A DNA stretch of 64,000 nucleotides from Buchnera aphidicola (Brachycaudus cardui) (GTDB lineage: Bacteria > Pseudomonadota > Gammaproteobacteria > Enterobacterales > Enterobacteriaceae), in the NCBI RefSeq assembly GCF_005081945.1, contig NZ_CP034879.1, positions 166,476 to 230,475 of the forward strand, read 5' to 3'. Each line of letters opens with the position of its first letter. Within the stretch, counting starts at the first letter, position 1. Below the pieces are notes generated by a model. That model did no database searches. It had not been told where the DNA came from and saw only the letters and a list, made by a program, of their open reading frames with translations. The position numbers and the translations under genes were made by a program. Positions 22,080 through 32,925 of this stretch are shown here, in pieces.

Positions 22080-22886
22080 TTATTGCGTAATTGGTCCATG
22101 ACGTTTATGTGATGTATTTAAATACAATCTTTCAATTATTTTTTTGCTGATGATATCTATTTTTTTTCCTTCTAAATAAGAATCAATTATATCATATGTA
22201 ACACCTAAAACAGATTCATCTTCTTTCTGTGGATTTTTTTCTTCTAGATCTGCCATAGGTTTTTTGAAATACAAATGTTTAGGACAATTTAAGTGTTTTA
22301 ATAGTAGTCGACCTTGTCTTTTATTTAACCGAGCAATAGGATTAATATCTGTTCCACCATCTCCATATTTTGTAAAAAAACCAGTAATAGTTTCTGCTGC
22401 ATGTCCTGTTCCTACTACTAGACCTTTTTTTACTGCAGCAATACTATATTGTACTTTCATTCTTTCTCTAGCTTTTTCGTTCCCTTTAATATAATCTGAA
22501 ATAATAATACCTGATTTTTTTAAAGATTTTTCACTACTTAAAACCGCATCTTTTATATTTACATATAATATACAATCTGGACATATAAAGTTTAGTGCAT
22601 CTTTACAATCATTTTCATCATATTGAATACCATATGGTAATCGTAATGCAATAAATTGATAATTTATATCTTTCGTTTCAGATCTTATTTTTTCAATTGT
22701 TATTTGACATAATTTTCCTATTAGTGTTGAGTCTTGTCCTCCACTAATACCGACTATCAAAGATTTTAAATTGAGATGTTGAAGTAAGTAATTTTTTAAA
22801 AAGTTGATACAATTGTTAATTTCTATTTCAGGTTTAATTATTGGTTTTACTTTTAGTAATTTAATAATTTTTTTTTGAAGAGACAT
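22080..22886 (-). CDS. nadE: NAD synthetase (ammonia-dependent)
   Basis: Converts deamido-NAD to NAD. ATP pyrophosphatase P-loop [18 protein letters not shown] around residues 43-60, [29 protein letters not shown] in sections, and the C-terminal [10 protein letters not shown]. 268 residues, against 275; no glutaminase domain, so it uses ammonia as in E. coli. Convergent with sirB1, leaving 7 bases between the stops, so no separate terminator is visible. Confidence 0.96.
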   Translation of the reverse strand: MSLQKKIIKLLKVKPIIKPEIEINNCINFLKNYLLQHLNLKSLIVGISGGQDSTLIGKLCQITIEKIRSETKDINYQFIALRLPYGIQYDENDCKDALNFICPDCILYVNIKDAVLSSEKSLKKSGIIISDYIKGNEKARERMKVQYSIAAVKKGLVVGTGHAAETITGFFTKYGDGGTDINPIARLNKRQGRLLLKHLNCPKHLYFKKPMADLEEKNPQKEDESVLGVTYDIIDSYLEGKKIDIISKKIIERLYLNTSHKRHGPITQ

Positions 22887-22988
22887 AATTTCCTTCTATT
22901 TTATGGGAAATTTAATAAATGATGTATTAAAGATTAAATATGCTTTAAAATTATTTAAATGATATATTTTAAAAAAGTTGGATAAAAA

Positions 22989-24191
22989 TTGAAAGATTTA
23001 ATTTTGGTATTAAATTGTGGTAGTTCTTCTGTAAAATTTGCAGTACTAAATCCATATACTAAAAAAAAATATTTATATGGTATAGTAGAGCGTTTATTTT
23101 TATCAGAAACATATATTACATGGAAACATTTAGGGATGCAATATAAAAAGATAATAGGTTTAAACATTACTCATGAATATGCCTTAAATTTTATTTTAGA
23201 TCAAGTCTTATTAGAACACAAAGATGTTTTAAAAAATTTAATCGGTATCGGACATAGAGTTGTACATGGAGGTGTTAAAATAAAAAAAACAATATTAATT
23301 AACGATAATGTTATTAGATGCATTGAAGATGCAGTTTCTTTTGCTCCATTGCATAATCCAGCAAATTTAATTGGTATTAAAACAGTTATTAAAAAATATC
23401 CGAGATTATCAAAAAAAAATGTAGCTGTATTTGATACATCATTTTATCAAAACATGCCTAAATCTTCTTTTTTATATGCTATTCCTTATAATTTTTATAA
23501 AGAATACGGTATTAGACGTTATGGTGCACACGGTACTAGTCATTATTATGTAGCTAGAAAAGTTGCTGTTATTTTAAATAAAAATTTTAACACTTTAAAT
23601 ATTATAACATGTCACTTAGGTAATGGTGCTTCTGTATCTGCTATTCGTAATGGCATATGCGTAGATACTTCTATGGGTCTAACACCCTTAGAAGGATTAG
23701 TAATGGGTACACGAAGTGGAGATATAGATCCTTCAATTATCTTTTTCATGCATAAAAAACTGAAGATTAGTATTGATGATATTGAAGTCATTTTAACTAA
23801 AAAATCAGGATTATTAGGTTTAAGTGGAATTAGTAGTGATTTTAGATATTTTGAAAAAAATTATTTTCTTAAAAAAGAAGCTAAGAGATCTGTAGACATT
23901 TTTTGCCATAGATTATCTAAATATATTGCAGCTTATACAACTTTAATGAATAATCGTTTAGATGCTGTAATTTTTACAGGAGGTATTGGTGAAAATGTAT
24001 CTCTAATAAGAGAAATTACTCTTAATAAATTATCTTTATTAGATTTTAAAATTAATATTGAACTCAATTTAGCTGCTGTTAATGGAAAATCTGGATTAAT
24101 TACTGAATATGATTCTCGTCCAGTATTTGTGATTTTAACAGATGAAGAATTGGCTATAGCTGAAGAAACTATTAGTATTATTAATAAATAA
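22989..24191 (+). CDS. ackA: Acetate kinase
   Basis: Interconverts acetyl phosphate plus ADP with acetate plus ATP. Signatures: LVLNCGSSSVKFAVL near the N-terminus, GHRVVHGG, FDTSFYQNMP, YGIRRYGAHGTSHYYV, HLGNGASVSAI and VFTGGIGENV-like IFTGGIGENVSL. 400 residues, the same as E. coli. Starts at TTG 22989 with GTTGGA about 8 bases upstream; no in-frame ATG gives the conserved N-terminus. Followed after 46 bases by pta, the enteric operon order. Confidence 0.97.
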   Translation: MKDLILVLNCGSSSVKFAVLNPYTKKKYLYGIVERLFLSETYITWKHLGMQYKKIIGLNITHEYALNFILDQVLLEHKDVLKNLIGIGHRVVHGGVKIKKTILINDNVIRCIEDAVSFAPLHNPANLIGIKTVIKKYPRLSKKNVAVFDTSFYQNMPKSSFLYAIPYNFYKEYGIRRYGAHGTSHYYVARKVAVILNKNFNTLNIITCHLGNGASVSAIRNGICVDTSMGLTPLEGLVMGTRSGDIDPSIIFFMHKKLKISIDDIEVILTKKSGLLGLSGISSDFRYFEKNYFLKKEAKRSVDIFCHRLSKYIAAYTTLMNNRLDAVIFTGGIGENVSLIREITLNKLSLLDFKINIELNLAAVNGKSGLITEYDSRPVFVILTDEELAIAEETISIINK

Positions 24192-24237
24192 TTATTTTTT
24201 AATAAAAGTTGTATCAACTTAACATAATAGGATGATT

Positions 24238-26367
24238 ATGGCACGTATTATAATGTTAATTCCTATAGATCAAGATGTAGGTTTAACTACAGTGAGTTTA
24301 AGTATAATTGATTTTTTTAATCAAAATAAATTAAAAAAAAACTCTCATAAATCTATATTATATTTTTCTTGTATAAATAATTTAACAGATGATACAGCAT
24401 TAATTATTAATAAATATTTTTCAAAAATTATCGATGTATTTAAAGAGATAGATTTTTCTAAAAATGACTTTTATTCTACTGAATATTTTTCTTGTCTGAA
24501 TCGAGTAATTGAAGAATGCTATAATCAAAAAAAAATATATGAAGTAATTCTAATTGAAGGTATTTGTTATCATCGTAGTATTTATGCTGAAAAAATTAAT
24601 TATGATATTGCTCAAAATATAAGTGCAGAAGTAATTTTTATAGCAAATTTAAAAAGTAATTCGTTAAAAGAGGTTGAAGAAAAAGAAAAAAAAATTAATT
24701 TTTTTTTAAAAAAACAAAAATATAAAAATGTTTTAGGTGTGATTTTTAATAAAATTAATTCTCCTTTTATAGATAAAAAATATGATTTTTTGACAAAATT
24801 AACTATATTAAAAAAAATAAAAAATATTCAAAAAAAAATATTTATTACATATAAAGTATTTAAAAATAGCAATTTCCCAATTATAGCTTGCATTCCTTGG
24901 AATAAAAATATTATACAAACACGTACAAGAGATATTTATAATTTTTTAAATTTAAATTTTTTAAATTCATTTGAAAACAAGAATCATATTATTAAGAATA
25001 TAATGATATTTGATGAAATTTGTAAAAATATATCAAATAAAAAATATTCTAATACTTTAATGATAGTTTCATTTAGTCGTATAAATATTTTTATTAAAAT
25101 GTTTAATGTAAATATTATCAGTAATAAAATTAGTGGTATTATATTTACAAAAGTATCTAAATCAAAAAAACTGATTATTTCTATATGTCAGACATTAATA
25201 GATAGAAAAATTCCGATTTTTTTTACAAAAAGAAATACAATTGAGATAATATCTCAATTACATATTTTTAATTTTAACATTTTAGTAAAAAAGAAAATAT
25301 ATATCAAAAAATTGCAAAAATATATTTCTAGTTTTTTTAATCGTAATTCTATTATTCCTCCAGAAAAAAAAAATAATTTTTATATAAAATATTCTCCAAA
25401 AGAGTTTTTTTATCACTTAAAAGTATTATCAAAAAAAAATAATAAGCGTATTATTTTACCTGAATCATATGAAATCAGAATATTAAAAGCTGTTTCTATA
25501 TGTCAAAAATATAATATTGCTAATTGTATATTGTTAGGAGATGCAAAAAAAATTTATAGTATAGCTTATGATCAAGGTATTCACTTAAATGAAGATACTG
25601 AGATAATAAATCCTATTTTAGTAAGACATAAATATATTTCTCGTTTTATTGAACTCCGCAAACATAAAGGTATAAATAAACTTTCTGCTATTAAGCAATT
25701 AGAAGAAAATATTATTTTAGCTACTTTAATCCTTGAATCTAATAAAGTGGATGGATTAGTTTCTGGATCAGTGAATACGACAGCAAATACTATACGTCCA
25801 GCACTACAGTTAATTAAAACTAATATGAATACTTCATTGGTTTCATCTATTTTTTTTATGTTATTACCTGATCAAGTCGTAATTTATGCCGATTGTGCTA
25901 TTAATGTTAATCCTACTGCAGAAGAATTAGCAGAAATTGCCATTCAGTCTGCAGAATCATCAAAAATTTTTGGTATTGAGCCACGTATAGCTATGTTATC
26001 CTATTCTACTGGTTATTCAGGATTTGGATGTCAAGTAAAAAAAATTAGAAATGCTACTGATATAGTTAAAACAAGAAGGCCTGATTTAATTATAGATGGT
26101 CCTATTCAATATGATGCAGCTGTTTCAGAAACAGTTTCCAAATTGAAAGCACCATATTCAGCTATTTCAGGTAAAGCAACGATATTTATATTTCCTGATT
26201 TAAATTCTGGGAATATAGCTTATAAAGCAGTGCAACGGTCTGCAAATTTAATTTCTATTGGTCCAATATTACAAGGATTAAGAAAACCAGTTAATGATTT
26301 ATCTCGAGGAGCTTCAATAGAAGATATAATTTATACTATTGCATTAACATCAATTCAATCGACATAA
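24238..26367 (+). CDS. pta: Phosphate acetyltransferase
   Basis: Converts acetyl-CoA and phosphate to acetyl phosphate. The C-terminal catalytic domain (from about residue 390) is well conserved: RIILPESYEIRILKA, ANCILLGD, DGLVSGSVNTTANTIRPALQ, MLSYSTGYSGFG, PIQYDAAV. The N-terminal half, a P-loop/DRTGG regulatory region in E. coli, is heavily diverged and lysine/isoleucine/asparagine rich; IPIDQDVGLTTVSLS replaces the usual P-loop and looks incomplete. About 709 residues from ATG 24238, preferred over ATG 24232 because AGGA is 5 bases before it and MARIIMLIP matches the family start. An in-frame A10 run sits near 25364-25373, at the domain linker. Confidence 0.95.
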   Translation: MARIIMLIPIDQDVGLTTVSLSIIDFFNQNKLKKNSHKSILYFSCINNLTDDTALIINKYFSKIIDVFKEIDFSKNDFYSTEYFSCLNRVIEECYNQKKIYEVILIEGICYHRSIYAEKINYDIAQNISAEVIFIANLKSNSLKEVEEKEKKINFFLKKQKYKNVLGVIFNKINSPFIDKKYDFLTKLTILKKIKNIQKKIFITYKVFKNSNFPIIACIPWNKNIIQTRTRDIYNFLNLNFLNSFENKNHIIKNIMIFDEICKNISNKKYSNTLMIVSFSRINIFIKMFNVNIISNKISGIIFTKVSKSKKLIISICQTLIDRKIPIFFTKRNTIEIISQLHIFNFNILVKKKIYIKKLQKYISSFFNRNSIIPPEKKNNFYIKYSPKEFFYHLKVLSKKNNKRIILPESYEIRILKAVSICQKYNIANCILLGDAKKIYSIAYDQGIHLNEDTEIINPILVRHKYISRFIELRKHKGINKLSAIKQLEENIILATLILESNKVDGLVSGSVNTTANTIRPALQLIKTNMNTSLVSSIFFMLLPDQVVIYADCAINVNPTAEELAEIAIQSAESSKIFGIEPRIAMLSYSTGYSGFGCQVKKIRNATDIVKTRRPDLIIDGPIQYDAAVSETVSKLKAPYSAISGKATIFIFPDLNSGNIAYKAVQRSANLISIGPILQGLRKPVNDLSRGASIEDIIYTIALTSIQST

Positions 26368-26402
26368 AAAATATAAATTTCATATGATATAAATGTTATT
26401 TA

Positions 26403-26666
26403 TTAAATTTTAATTATAATATTTCCATCAGGTTGGCAATAACATGGAAAAATATCGTTCTTTTTGAATAAAGCAGCTATTGGCTGTTTTATTGAATAGC
26501 ATATTTTTCCTTTTATTAATTCAATACGGCACATACCACAATAACCAGATCGGCATTGATATTGAATATTAATATTATTTATTTCTAGAATACATAATAG
26601 TGAAATATTTTTTTTATATATAATCTTCTTGTTAACATTTACTACTTCAATAATAGAATAATTCAT
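26403..26666 (-). CDS. yfaE: 2Fe-2S ferredoxin of the ribonucleotide reductase operon
   Basis: Small ferredoxin thought to maintain the diferric-tyrosyl cofactor of NrdB. YQCRSGYCGMCRIEL and the later PCYC supply the CX4CX2C...C ligands. About 87 residues from ATG 26666, against 84 in E. coli. The frame is open to 26714, but starting there would overlap the nrdB end and add residues unlike the family, so the inner ATG one base after the nrdB stop is chosen. It has no good ribosome site; a 20-base perfect palindrome covers the junction. Confidence 0.92.
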   Translation of the reverse strand: MNYSIIEVVNVNKKIIYKKNISLLCILEINNINIQYQCRSGYCGMCRIELIKGKICYSIKQPIAALFKKNDIFPCYCQPDGNIIIKI

Positions 26667-26680
26667 ATTATAATATGAAT
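26661..26680. repeat. 20-base perfect palindrome at the nrdB stop/yfaE start
   Basis: ATTCATATTATAATATGAAT reads the same on both strands. It contains the nrdB stop codon and the yfaE start codon. In RNA it could fold only as a tight or intermolecular stem, so it may simply be AT-rich coincidence, but it covers the initiation site of yfaE. Confidence 0.75.
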
Positions 26681-27798
26681 TTTTTAAATTCATTGTCAGA
26701 TACTTCTGAATCAATTTGGCCTACTAAATAAGAACTAATTTCTGTTTCTTGCGGAGCATTTTGAACGTGATCTGAAGTTAACCAAGAATTAATCCAAGGA
26801 ATTGGATTAGAGTGTTTTTTAAAAGGTATTTTAAGACCGATTGCTTGCATCCGCATATTAGTGATATATTCTATGTATTGACAAAGTATGTCTTTATTTA
26901 ATCCTAACATTGATCCATTTTGAAATAAGTATTCAGCCCATTTTTTTTCTTGTTCTGCTGCTAATATAAATATATTAATAGCCTCTTCTTTACATTCTAA
27001 AACAATATGTCTCATTTCTTCATTAGTATTTATATCACTTAAAAGATTTAAGATATGTTGAGTACCAGTTAAATGTAAGGCTTCATCTCGTGCTATTAAT
27101 CTAATAATTTTTGCATTTCCTTCCATTAATTCTCTTTCTGCAAATGCAAAAGAGCATGCAAAACTAACATAAAATCTAATTGCTTCTAATACATTAACAC
27201 TTATTAAACATAGATATAGTCTTTTTTTGATCAAATCTAAATTAATATTAATTTTTTTTCCTTTTATTAAATGTACTCCTTCTCCCAGTAAATGCCAATA
27301 ACTAGTTATTTTTATTAACTCATCATAGTATATAGAAATATTTTGTGCTCGATCATTAATATTTTTATTTGAAATAATATCGTCAAATATTAAAGATGGT
27401 GAATTAACAATATTTCTAATTATATGAGTATAAGATCGTGAGTGAATAGTTTCTGAGAAAGACCATGTTTCAATCCATGTCTCTAATTCAGGAATAGAAA
27501 TAATTGGTAAAAAAGCAATATTAGGACTTCTACCTTGAATTGAATCAAGTAATGTTTGATATTTTAAATTACTCGTAAAAATATGTTTTTCATGTGCAGG
27601 TAAATTTTGAAAATCTATTCTATCTCGAGAGAGATCTATTTCTTCAGGTCTCCAAAAAAATGATAATTGTTTTTCAATTAATTTTTCAAATATATTGTAT
27701 TTTTGTTGATCATATCGTGCAATATTTACAGGTTGTCCAAAAAACATTGGTTCTTTAAGTTGATTATTTTTTTTTTTTGAAAAAATTGTATAAGACAT
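26668..27798 (-). CDS. nrdB: Ribonucleoside-diphosphate reductase subunit beta
   Basis: Class Ia R2 subunit holding the diiron-tyrosyl radical. [15 protein letters not shown] gives Glu, His and the radical Tyr; [13 protein letters not shown] supplies further iron ligands. 376 residues, the same as E. coli. It begins [10 protein letters not shown], and codons 7-11 contain an uninterrupted run of 12 A (27767-27778 on the plus strand as T), a slippage-prone site near the start. AGG lies upstream of the start. The order nrdA-nrdB-yfaE is the E. coli operon order. Confidence 0.97.
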   Translation of the reverse strand: MSYTIFSKKKNNQLKEPMFFGQPVNIARYDQQKYNIFEKLIEKQLSFFWRPEEIDLSRDRIDFQNLPAHEKHIFTSNLKYQTLLDSIQGRSPNIAFLPIISIPELETWIETWSFSETIHSRSYTHIIRNIVNSPSLIFDDIISNKNINDRAQNISIYYDELIKITSYWHLLGEGVHLIKGKKININLDLIKKRLYLCLISVNVLEAIRFYVSFACSFAFAERELMEGNAKIIRLIARDEALHLTGTQHILNLLSDINTNEEMRHIVLECKEEAINIFILAAEQEKKWAEYLFQNGSMLGLNKDILCQYIEYITNMRMQAIGLKIPFKKHSNPIPWINSWLTSDHVQNAPQETEISSYLVGQIDSEVSDNEFKKFIL

Positions 27799-27833
27799 TT
27801 TTTATACCTAATAATTAATTAAATATTTCAATT

Positions 27834-30116
27834 TTATATAATACATGAACCACTTTCACAAATTTCTTCTTCTATTTCAGATTTAATATTTTGATGTTCT
27901 TTAGAGCCATCTCGAGTATTTTGGTAATATAATGTTTTTAATCCAAGTTTATACGATAATAGTAGATCATATAGAAGTTGTTTCATAGGTATTTTATCAT
28001 TTAAAAATCTTTTTGGATCATAATGTGTATTTACTGAAATAGATTGATCAATAAATTTTTGCATGATGCCAGCTAGTTCTAAATATCCAATATTATTTGG
28101 TATATCCCAAAGCAATTCATACTGTGATTTTAATTTTTTATAATCTGGCACTACTTGACGTAATATTCCATCTTTTGATACTTTAATGCTAACAAAACCT
28201 CTTGGTGGTTCAATACCATTAGTGGCATTAGATATTTGAGATGATGTTTCTGAAGGCATTAAAGCAGATAATGCTGAATTTCTTAATCCATATTTTTTGA
28301 TTTTTGAACGTAATAAATTCCAATCTAGATGTAAAGGTTCATTACATATTTTATCAATATCTTTTTTGTATGTGTCTATTGGTAATTTTCCCAAATAATA
28401 ATTAGTTTGATAAAACGAAGAACATGCTCCTTTTTCTTTTGCTAAATCGCAAGATGCATCTAATAAATAATATTGCATAGCTTCAAAAGTTTGATGTGTT
28501 AGATTTTTTGCACTTCCATCAGAATAACGTACTTTATTTTTAGCTAAGTAATATGCAAAATTAATTACACCAATTCCTAAAGAACGTCTGGAAATAGCTG
28601 ATTTTTGAGCAGCTAATATTGGATAATTTTGATATTCTAATATTTCATCGAGTGCACGAACTGATAATATAGATAGTTCTCTAAAATCATTAAGATTATT
28701 AATAGTTCCTAAATTAAAAGCTGATAATGTGCAAAGTGCAATTTCTCCATTTTTATCATGAATATGTTTTAAAGGTACAGTCGGTAGTGTAACTTCTAAA
28801 CATAAATTAGATTGTCTTATTGGAGATAATTTCGGATTAAATGAACTGTGTGAATTACAATGATCTACATTTTGTATATAAATGCGTCCAGTAGAGGTTC
28901 TTTCCTGCATCATAAGCGAAAATAAATCTAATGCTTTAATACTTTTTTTTCTTATATTATTATTAATTTCACATGCAAGATAGATTTTTTCAAATTTTTC
29001 TTGATCAGAAAAGAATGCTTCATATAACTGTGGTACATCAGAAGGACTAAATAATGTAATTTTTTTTCCTAATAACATTCTTTGGTACATAAGTTTATTA
29101 ATTTGAAGTGCATAATCTACATGACGAACTCTATTGTCTTCAATTCCTCTATTATTTTTTAATACTAATAAACTTTCAACTTCAAAATGCCATATTGGAT
29201 AAAATATTGTAGCAGCTCCTCCTCTGACACCTCCTTGAGAACACGATTTTACGGCACTTTGAAAGTGTTTATAGAAAGGGATACAACCAGTGTGAAAAGC
29301 TTCTCCATTTCTAATAGGACTACCGACTGCACGAATTTGTCCAGCATTAATACCAATTCCTGCACGTTGAGAAACATATTTTACAATAGAACTCGTAGTA
29401 GCATTAATAGAATCTAGACTATCAGCACATTCAATTAAGACACAAGAGCTAAATTGACGAGTAGGAGTTCGTACACCTGACATAATTGGTGTTGGTAAGG
29501 AAATTTTAAATGTAGAAATAGCATTATAAAAACGTTGAATATAATTCATTCTAATATTTTTAGGGTATTGAGAAAATAAACATGCAGATATTAAAATATA
29601 TAAAAACTGTGCACTTTCATAGATTTGTCCGCTAATACGATTTTGTATTAAATATTTTCCTTCTAACTGTTTTACAGCTGCATATGAAAAATTCATATCA
29701 CGCCAATGATCAATAAAAGAGTTCATTTTTACATACTCTTCATAAGAATAATATTTTAATAAATTTTTATCATATTTACCTAAAAAAACCATTTTTTTGA
29801 CATGTTCATATAACATAGGAGGTTCAAATTGACCATAAGCTTTTTTTCTAAGATGGAAAATAGCTAATCTTGCAGCCATATATTGATAGTCCGGTGTATC
29901 TTGTGAAATTAAATCAGCTGCAGCTTTAATAATAGTTTCATGAATATTAATCGTAGTGATATTATTATAGAATTGAATTCTAGAGCATAATTCCACTTGA
30001 GATACAGATATATCATCAAGACCTTCTGCTGCCCAGTTCAATACTTTATGAATTTTATCTAAATTTATTTTTTCTTTTTTTCCATTTCTTTTGGTAACAA
30101 ATAGACTTGTTTTCAT
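27834..30116 (-). CDS. nrdA: Ribonucleoside-diphosphate reductase subunit alpha
   Basis: Class Ia R1 catalytic subunit reducing NDPs to dNDPs. An N-terminal ATP-cone (residues 1-90, LFVTKRNGKKEKINLDKI) provides allosteric control. Core blocks include the cysteine of SSCVLIECADSLDSI, NLCLEVTLPT, GEIALCTLSAFNLG and SALMPSETSSQISNATNGIEP. The tail ends CESGSC, giving the C-terminal redox cysteines. 760 residues, against 761. Upstream spacing to gyrA is only about 50 bases, on the same strand. Confidence 0.98.
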   Translation of the reverse strand: MKTSLFVTKRNGKKEKINLDKIHKVLNWAAEGLDDISVSQVELCSRIQFYNNITTINIHETIIKAAADLISQDTPDYQYMAARLAIFHLRKKAYGQFEPPMLYEHVKKMVFLGKYDKNLLKYYSYEEYVKMNSFIDHWRDMNFSYAAVKQLEGKYLIQNRISGQIYESAQFLYILISACLFSQYPKNIRMNYIQRFYNAISTFKISLPTPIMSGVRTPTRQFSSCVLIECADSLDSINATTSSIVKYVSQRAGIGINAGQIRAVGSPIRNGEAFHTGCIPFYKHFQSAVKSCSQGGVRGGAATIFYPIWHFEVESLLVLKNNRGIEDNRVRHVDYALQINKLMYQRMLLGKKITLFSPSDVPQLYEAFFSDQEKFEKIYLACEINNNIRKKSIKALDLFSLMMQERTSTGRIYIQNVDHCNSHSSFNPKLSPIRQSNLCLEVTLPTVPLKHIHDKNGEIALCTLSAFNLGTINNLNDFRELSILSVRALDEILEYQNYPILAAQKSAISRRSLGIGVINFAYYLAKNKVRYSDGSAKNLTHQTFEAMQYYLLDASCDLAKEKGACSSFYQTNYYLGKLPIDTYKKDIDKICNEPLHLDWNLLRSKIKKYGLRNSALSALMPSETSSQISNATNGIEPPRGFVSIKVSKDGILRQVVPDYKKLKSQYELLWDIPNNIGYLELAGIMQKFIDQSISVNTHYDPKRFLNDKIPMKQLLYDLLLSYKLGLKTLYYQNTRDGSKEHQNIKSEIEEEICESGSCII

Positions 30117-30165
30117 ATTTAATTTTGACTTATGATATATAAGATATATTGTTGATTAAGTTTTT

Positions 30166-32655
30166 TTATATAGTTTCTACAATTTTTTGTAAAGCAACAA
30201 CTTTTTCATTTTTTGCTGTTCTTATTAATATGACCCCTTGTGTATTTCTGCCTAAAATACCTACTTCGTCAACTCTGATTCTAACTAGTGTTCCTGCATT
30301 AGTAATCATCATAATTTGATTTTTTTCTAAAACTTGTATGGCACCAATTATTTTTCCATTTTTTGGGGTAATTTTTGTTGAGATTACACCTTGAGTAGCT
30401 CTTGATTTTATAGGAAAATCTGTTATTTTAGTTCTTTTTCCATAACCATTTTTTGTTGCTATTAAAATACTACCTGTATTTTTAGGGACAATTAAAGAAA
30501 CAACTTTATCATGTTTTTTAATCTTTATTCCTTTTACTCCAGAAGCAGTTCTACCCATAGTTCTAACGCTATTTTCTGAAAATTGTACTACTTTACCATT
30601 TTGTGTAAATAACATGATGTTATTGTTACCATTAGTTAAAGCAACACCTATTAGTTCGTCGTTAGCATGTAAATTAATAGCAATAATTCCTGATAATCTA
30701 GGTTTTCTAAATTGATTTAAAGAACTTTTTTTTACTATGCCATGAGCAGTTGCCATAAAAATATTAAGATTATCTTTATATTCATGTACTGGTAATATAG
30801 AAGTAATTCTTTCTTTTGAATTTAAAGGTAATAAATTAACTATAGGTCTACCTCTTGCATGTCTACTAGACTCTGGCAACTGATAAACTTTCATCCAATA
30901 TAAAATACCTCGACTCGAAAAACATAATATAGTATCATGTGTATTTGCAATTACTAAACTTTCTATAAAATCTTCTTCTTTTGTTTTTGCTGCCGATTTT
31001 CCTTTTCCTCCTCGTCTTTGAGCATTATAATCAGAGAGAGGTTGATATTTTACATATCCTGAATGAGATAGAGTAACTACAACATCTTCTTGATTAATTA
31101 AATCTTCAATATTAATATCTGTATGATTGTCAGTAATTTGTGTTCGTCTTTTATCACTAAAAATATTTTGTATAATACGTAGCTCTTCTTTAATTACATT
31201 AAACATCGTTTTTGTATTTTCTAAAATATTTGTTAATTCTTCTATTTTCTTTTTTAGATCACGATATTCTAAAATAATTTTTTCTTGTTCCAAACTAGTT
31301 AATCTATGTAAACGCAAATCTAAAATAGCTTGTACTTGTCGTTCAGTTAAATAATATTTTTTTTCATTTTTTTCTGTAAGAATACTAGATTCTTCTATGT
31401 TTTCAGATTTCCAGTGTTGTTTTTTTATTAAATTTTTTGCATCTAATAAATTTTCTGAATTTTTTATTATTTTTACAATGACATTAATATTTATTAAAGC
31501 AATATGTAATGCTTTAAGAATATGTATACGATTACGAGTTTTATTTAATTCGAATATACTTCTTCGTGTGATAATTTCTTGTCTATGAGATATGAAATTT
31601 TTTAATATTTCTTTTAAAGATAAAGTTTTTGGTTGTCCTTGACATAAAGCCACCATATTAATACCAAAAGAAATTTGTAATTGAGTTAAAGAATATAATT
31701 GGTTTAAAATAATTTCAGGTATGATTTCTCTTTTTATTTCAATAACAATTCTCATACCATCTTTATCTGATTCATCACGTAAAGCAGTAATTCCATCAAT
31801 TCTTTTATCTTTTACTAAATCTGCTATTTTTTCAATTAAACGTGATTTATTAACTTGATAAGGAATTTGATCAAATATGATTGACTCTTTTTTATTTTTT
31901 TTATTTATTTCAATAATATGATGTGCTCGAATATAAATTTTACCTTTTCCTGTACGATAAGCCTCTTCAATTCCTGATTTTCCATTAATAATTCCAGATG
32001 TTGGAAAATCTGGTCCGGGAATATAAGTAATTAGCTCTTCTAGTGTGATATCGTTATTATCGATATATGCTAAACATCCATTAATAACTTCATGTAAATT
32101 ATGTGGGGGTATGTTTGTTGCCATACCTACAGCTATTCCTGAAGATCCATTGATTAATAGATTAGGTATTCTTGCAGGAAGAATTTCTGGAATATTTTCA
32201 GTTCCATCATAGTTTGGTAAAAATTCAACTGTATTTTTTTCTAAATCATTTAAAAGTTCATGAGCTATTTTAGACATGCGAACTTCTGTATATCGCATTG
32301 CTGCAGCAGAATCTCCATCTACTGAACCAAAGTTTCCCTGACCATCTATTAGCATATATCGTAATGAAAATTTTTGAGCCATACGTACTATAGCATCATA
32401 TACTGCTGAATCACCATGTGGGTGATATTTTCCTATCACGTCACCTACTACTCGAGCAGATTTTTTATATGCTTTATTCCAATCATTATTTAATATATAC
32501 ATTGCAAAAAGTATTCTTCGATGAACAGGTTTTAAACCATCTCGCACATCCGGTAAAGCTCGGCCAATTATTACAGACATAGCATAGTCTAAGTAAGAGC
32601 TTTTTAACTCTTCTTCAATATTGACCTGTATGATTTCTCGTGCAGAGTCTTTCAT
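30166..32655 (-). CDS. gyrA: DNA gyrase subunit A
   Basis: Breakage-reunion subunit of gyrase. The catalytic tyrosine is Tyr122 in [10 protein letters not shown], as E. coli aligns here without gaps. HGDSAVYD keeps Ser83 and Asp87, the wild-type state of the quinolone region. The GyrA box QRRGGKGKS, needed for wrapping, is present in the C-terminal domain. 829 residues, against 875: the acidic C-terminal tail is lost. In E. coli nrdA lies near gyrA too. Transcribed divergently from the DUF2076-like gene, with 270 bases between. Confidence 0.98.
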   Translation of the reverse strand: MKDSAREIIQVNIEEELKSSYLDYAMSVIIGRALPDVRDGLKPVHRRILFAMYILNNDWNKAYKKSARVVGDVIGKYHPHGDSAVYDAIVRMAQKFSLRYMLIDGQGNFGSVDGDSAAAMRYTEVRMSKIAHELLNDLEKNTVEFLPNYDGTENIPEILPARIPNLLINGSSGIAVGMATNIPPHNLHEVINGCLAYIDNNDITLEELITYIPGPDFPTSGIINGKSGIEEAYRTGKGKIYIRAHHIIEINKKNKKESIIFDQIPYQVNKSRLIEKIADLVKDKRIDGITALRDESDKDGMRIVIEIKREIIPEIILNQLYSLTQLQISFGINMVALCQGQPKTLSLKEILKNFISHRQEIITRRSIFELNKTRNRIHILKALHIALININVIVKIIKNSENLLDAKNLIKKQHWKSENIEESSILTEKNEKKYYLTERQVQAILDLRLHRLTSLEQEKIILEYRDLKKKIEELTNILENTKTMFNVIKEELRIIQNIFSDKRRTQITDNHTDINIEDLINQEDVVVTLSHSGYVKYQPLSDYNAQRRGGKGKSAAKTKEEDFIESLVIANTHDTILCFSSRGILYWMKVYQLPESSRHARGRPIVNLLPLNSKERITSILPVHEYKDNLNIFMATAHGIVKKSSLNQFRKPRLSGIIAINLHANDELIGVALTNGNNNIMLFTQNGKVVQFSENSVRTMGRTASGVKGIKIKKHDKVVSLIVPKNTGSILIATKNGYGKRTKITDFPIKSRATQGVISTKITPKNGKIIGAIQVLEKNQIMMITNAGTLVRIRVDEVGILGRNTQGVILIRTAKNEKVVALQKIVETI

Positions 32656-32925
32656 AAAACTATTATCTCTTTAATTAATATACTGAAATTAAGTACAAAA
32701 GTATAACATAATTAAACTATTAGATGCATAGAAAGAAAATCATTCTTATCATGATATTTAATCGTATAAAGTTAATTTCTTAATAAAAGATATTTTTTTA
32801 TATTGTTTATTTTAAATGAAAGTATTAATATAAAAATAATTATAATTTTATTTTAAAAAATATTAATAAGTAATTATTAAAAATATAATAATTTATTAAT
32901 TCGACTTGAAAATGAGATCTTATAT

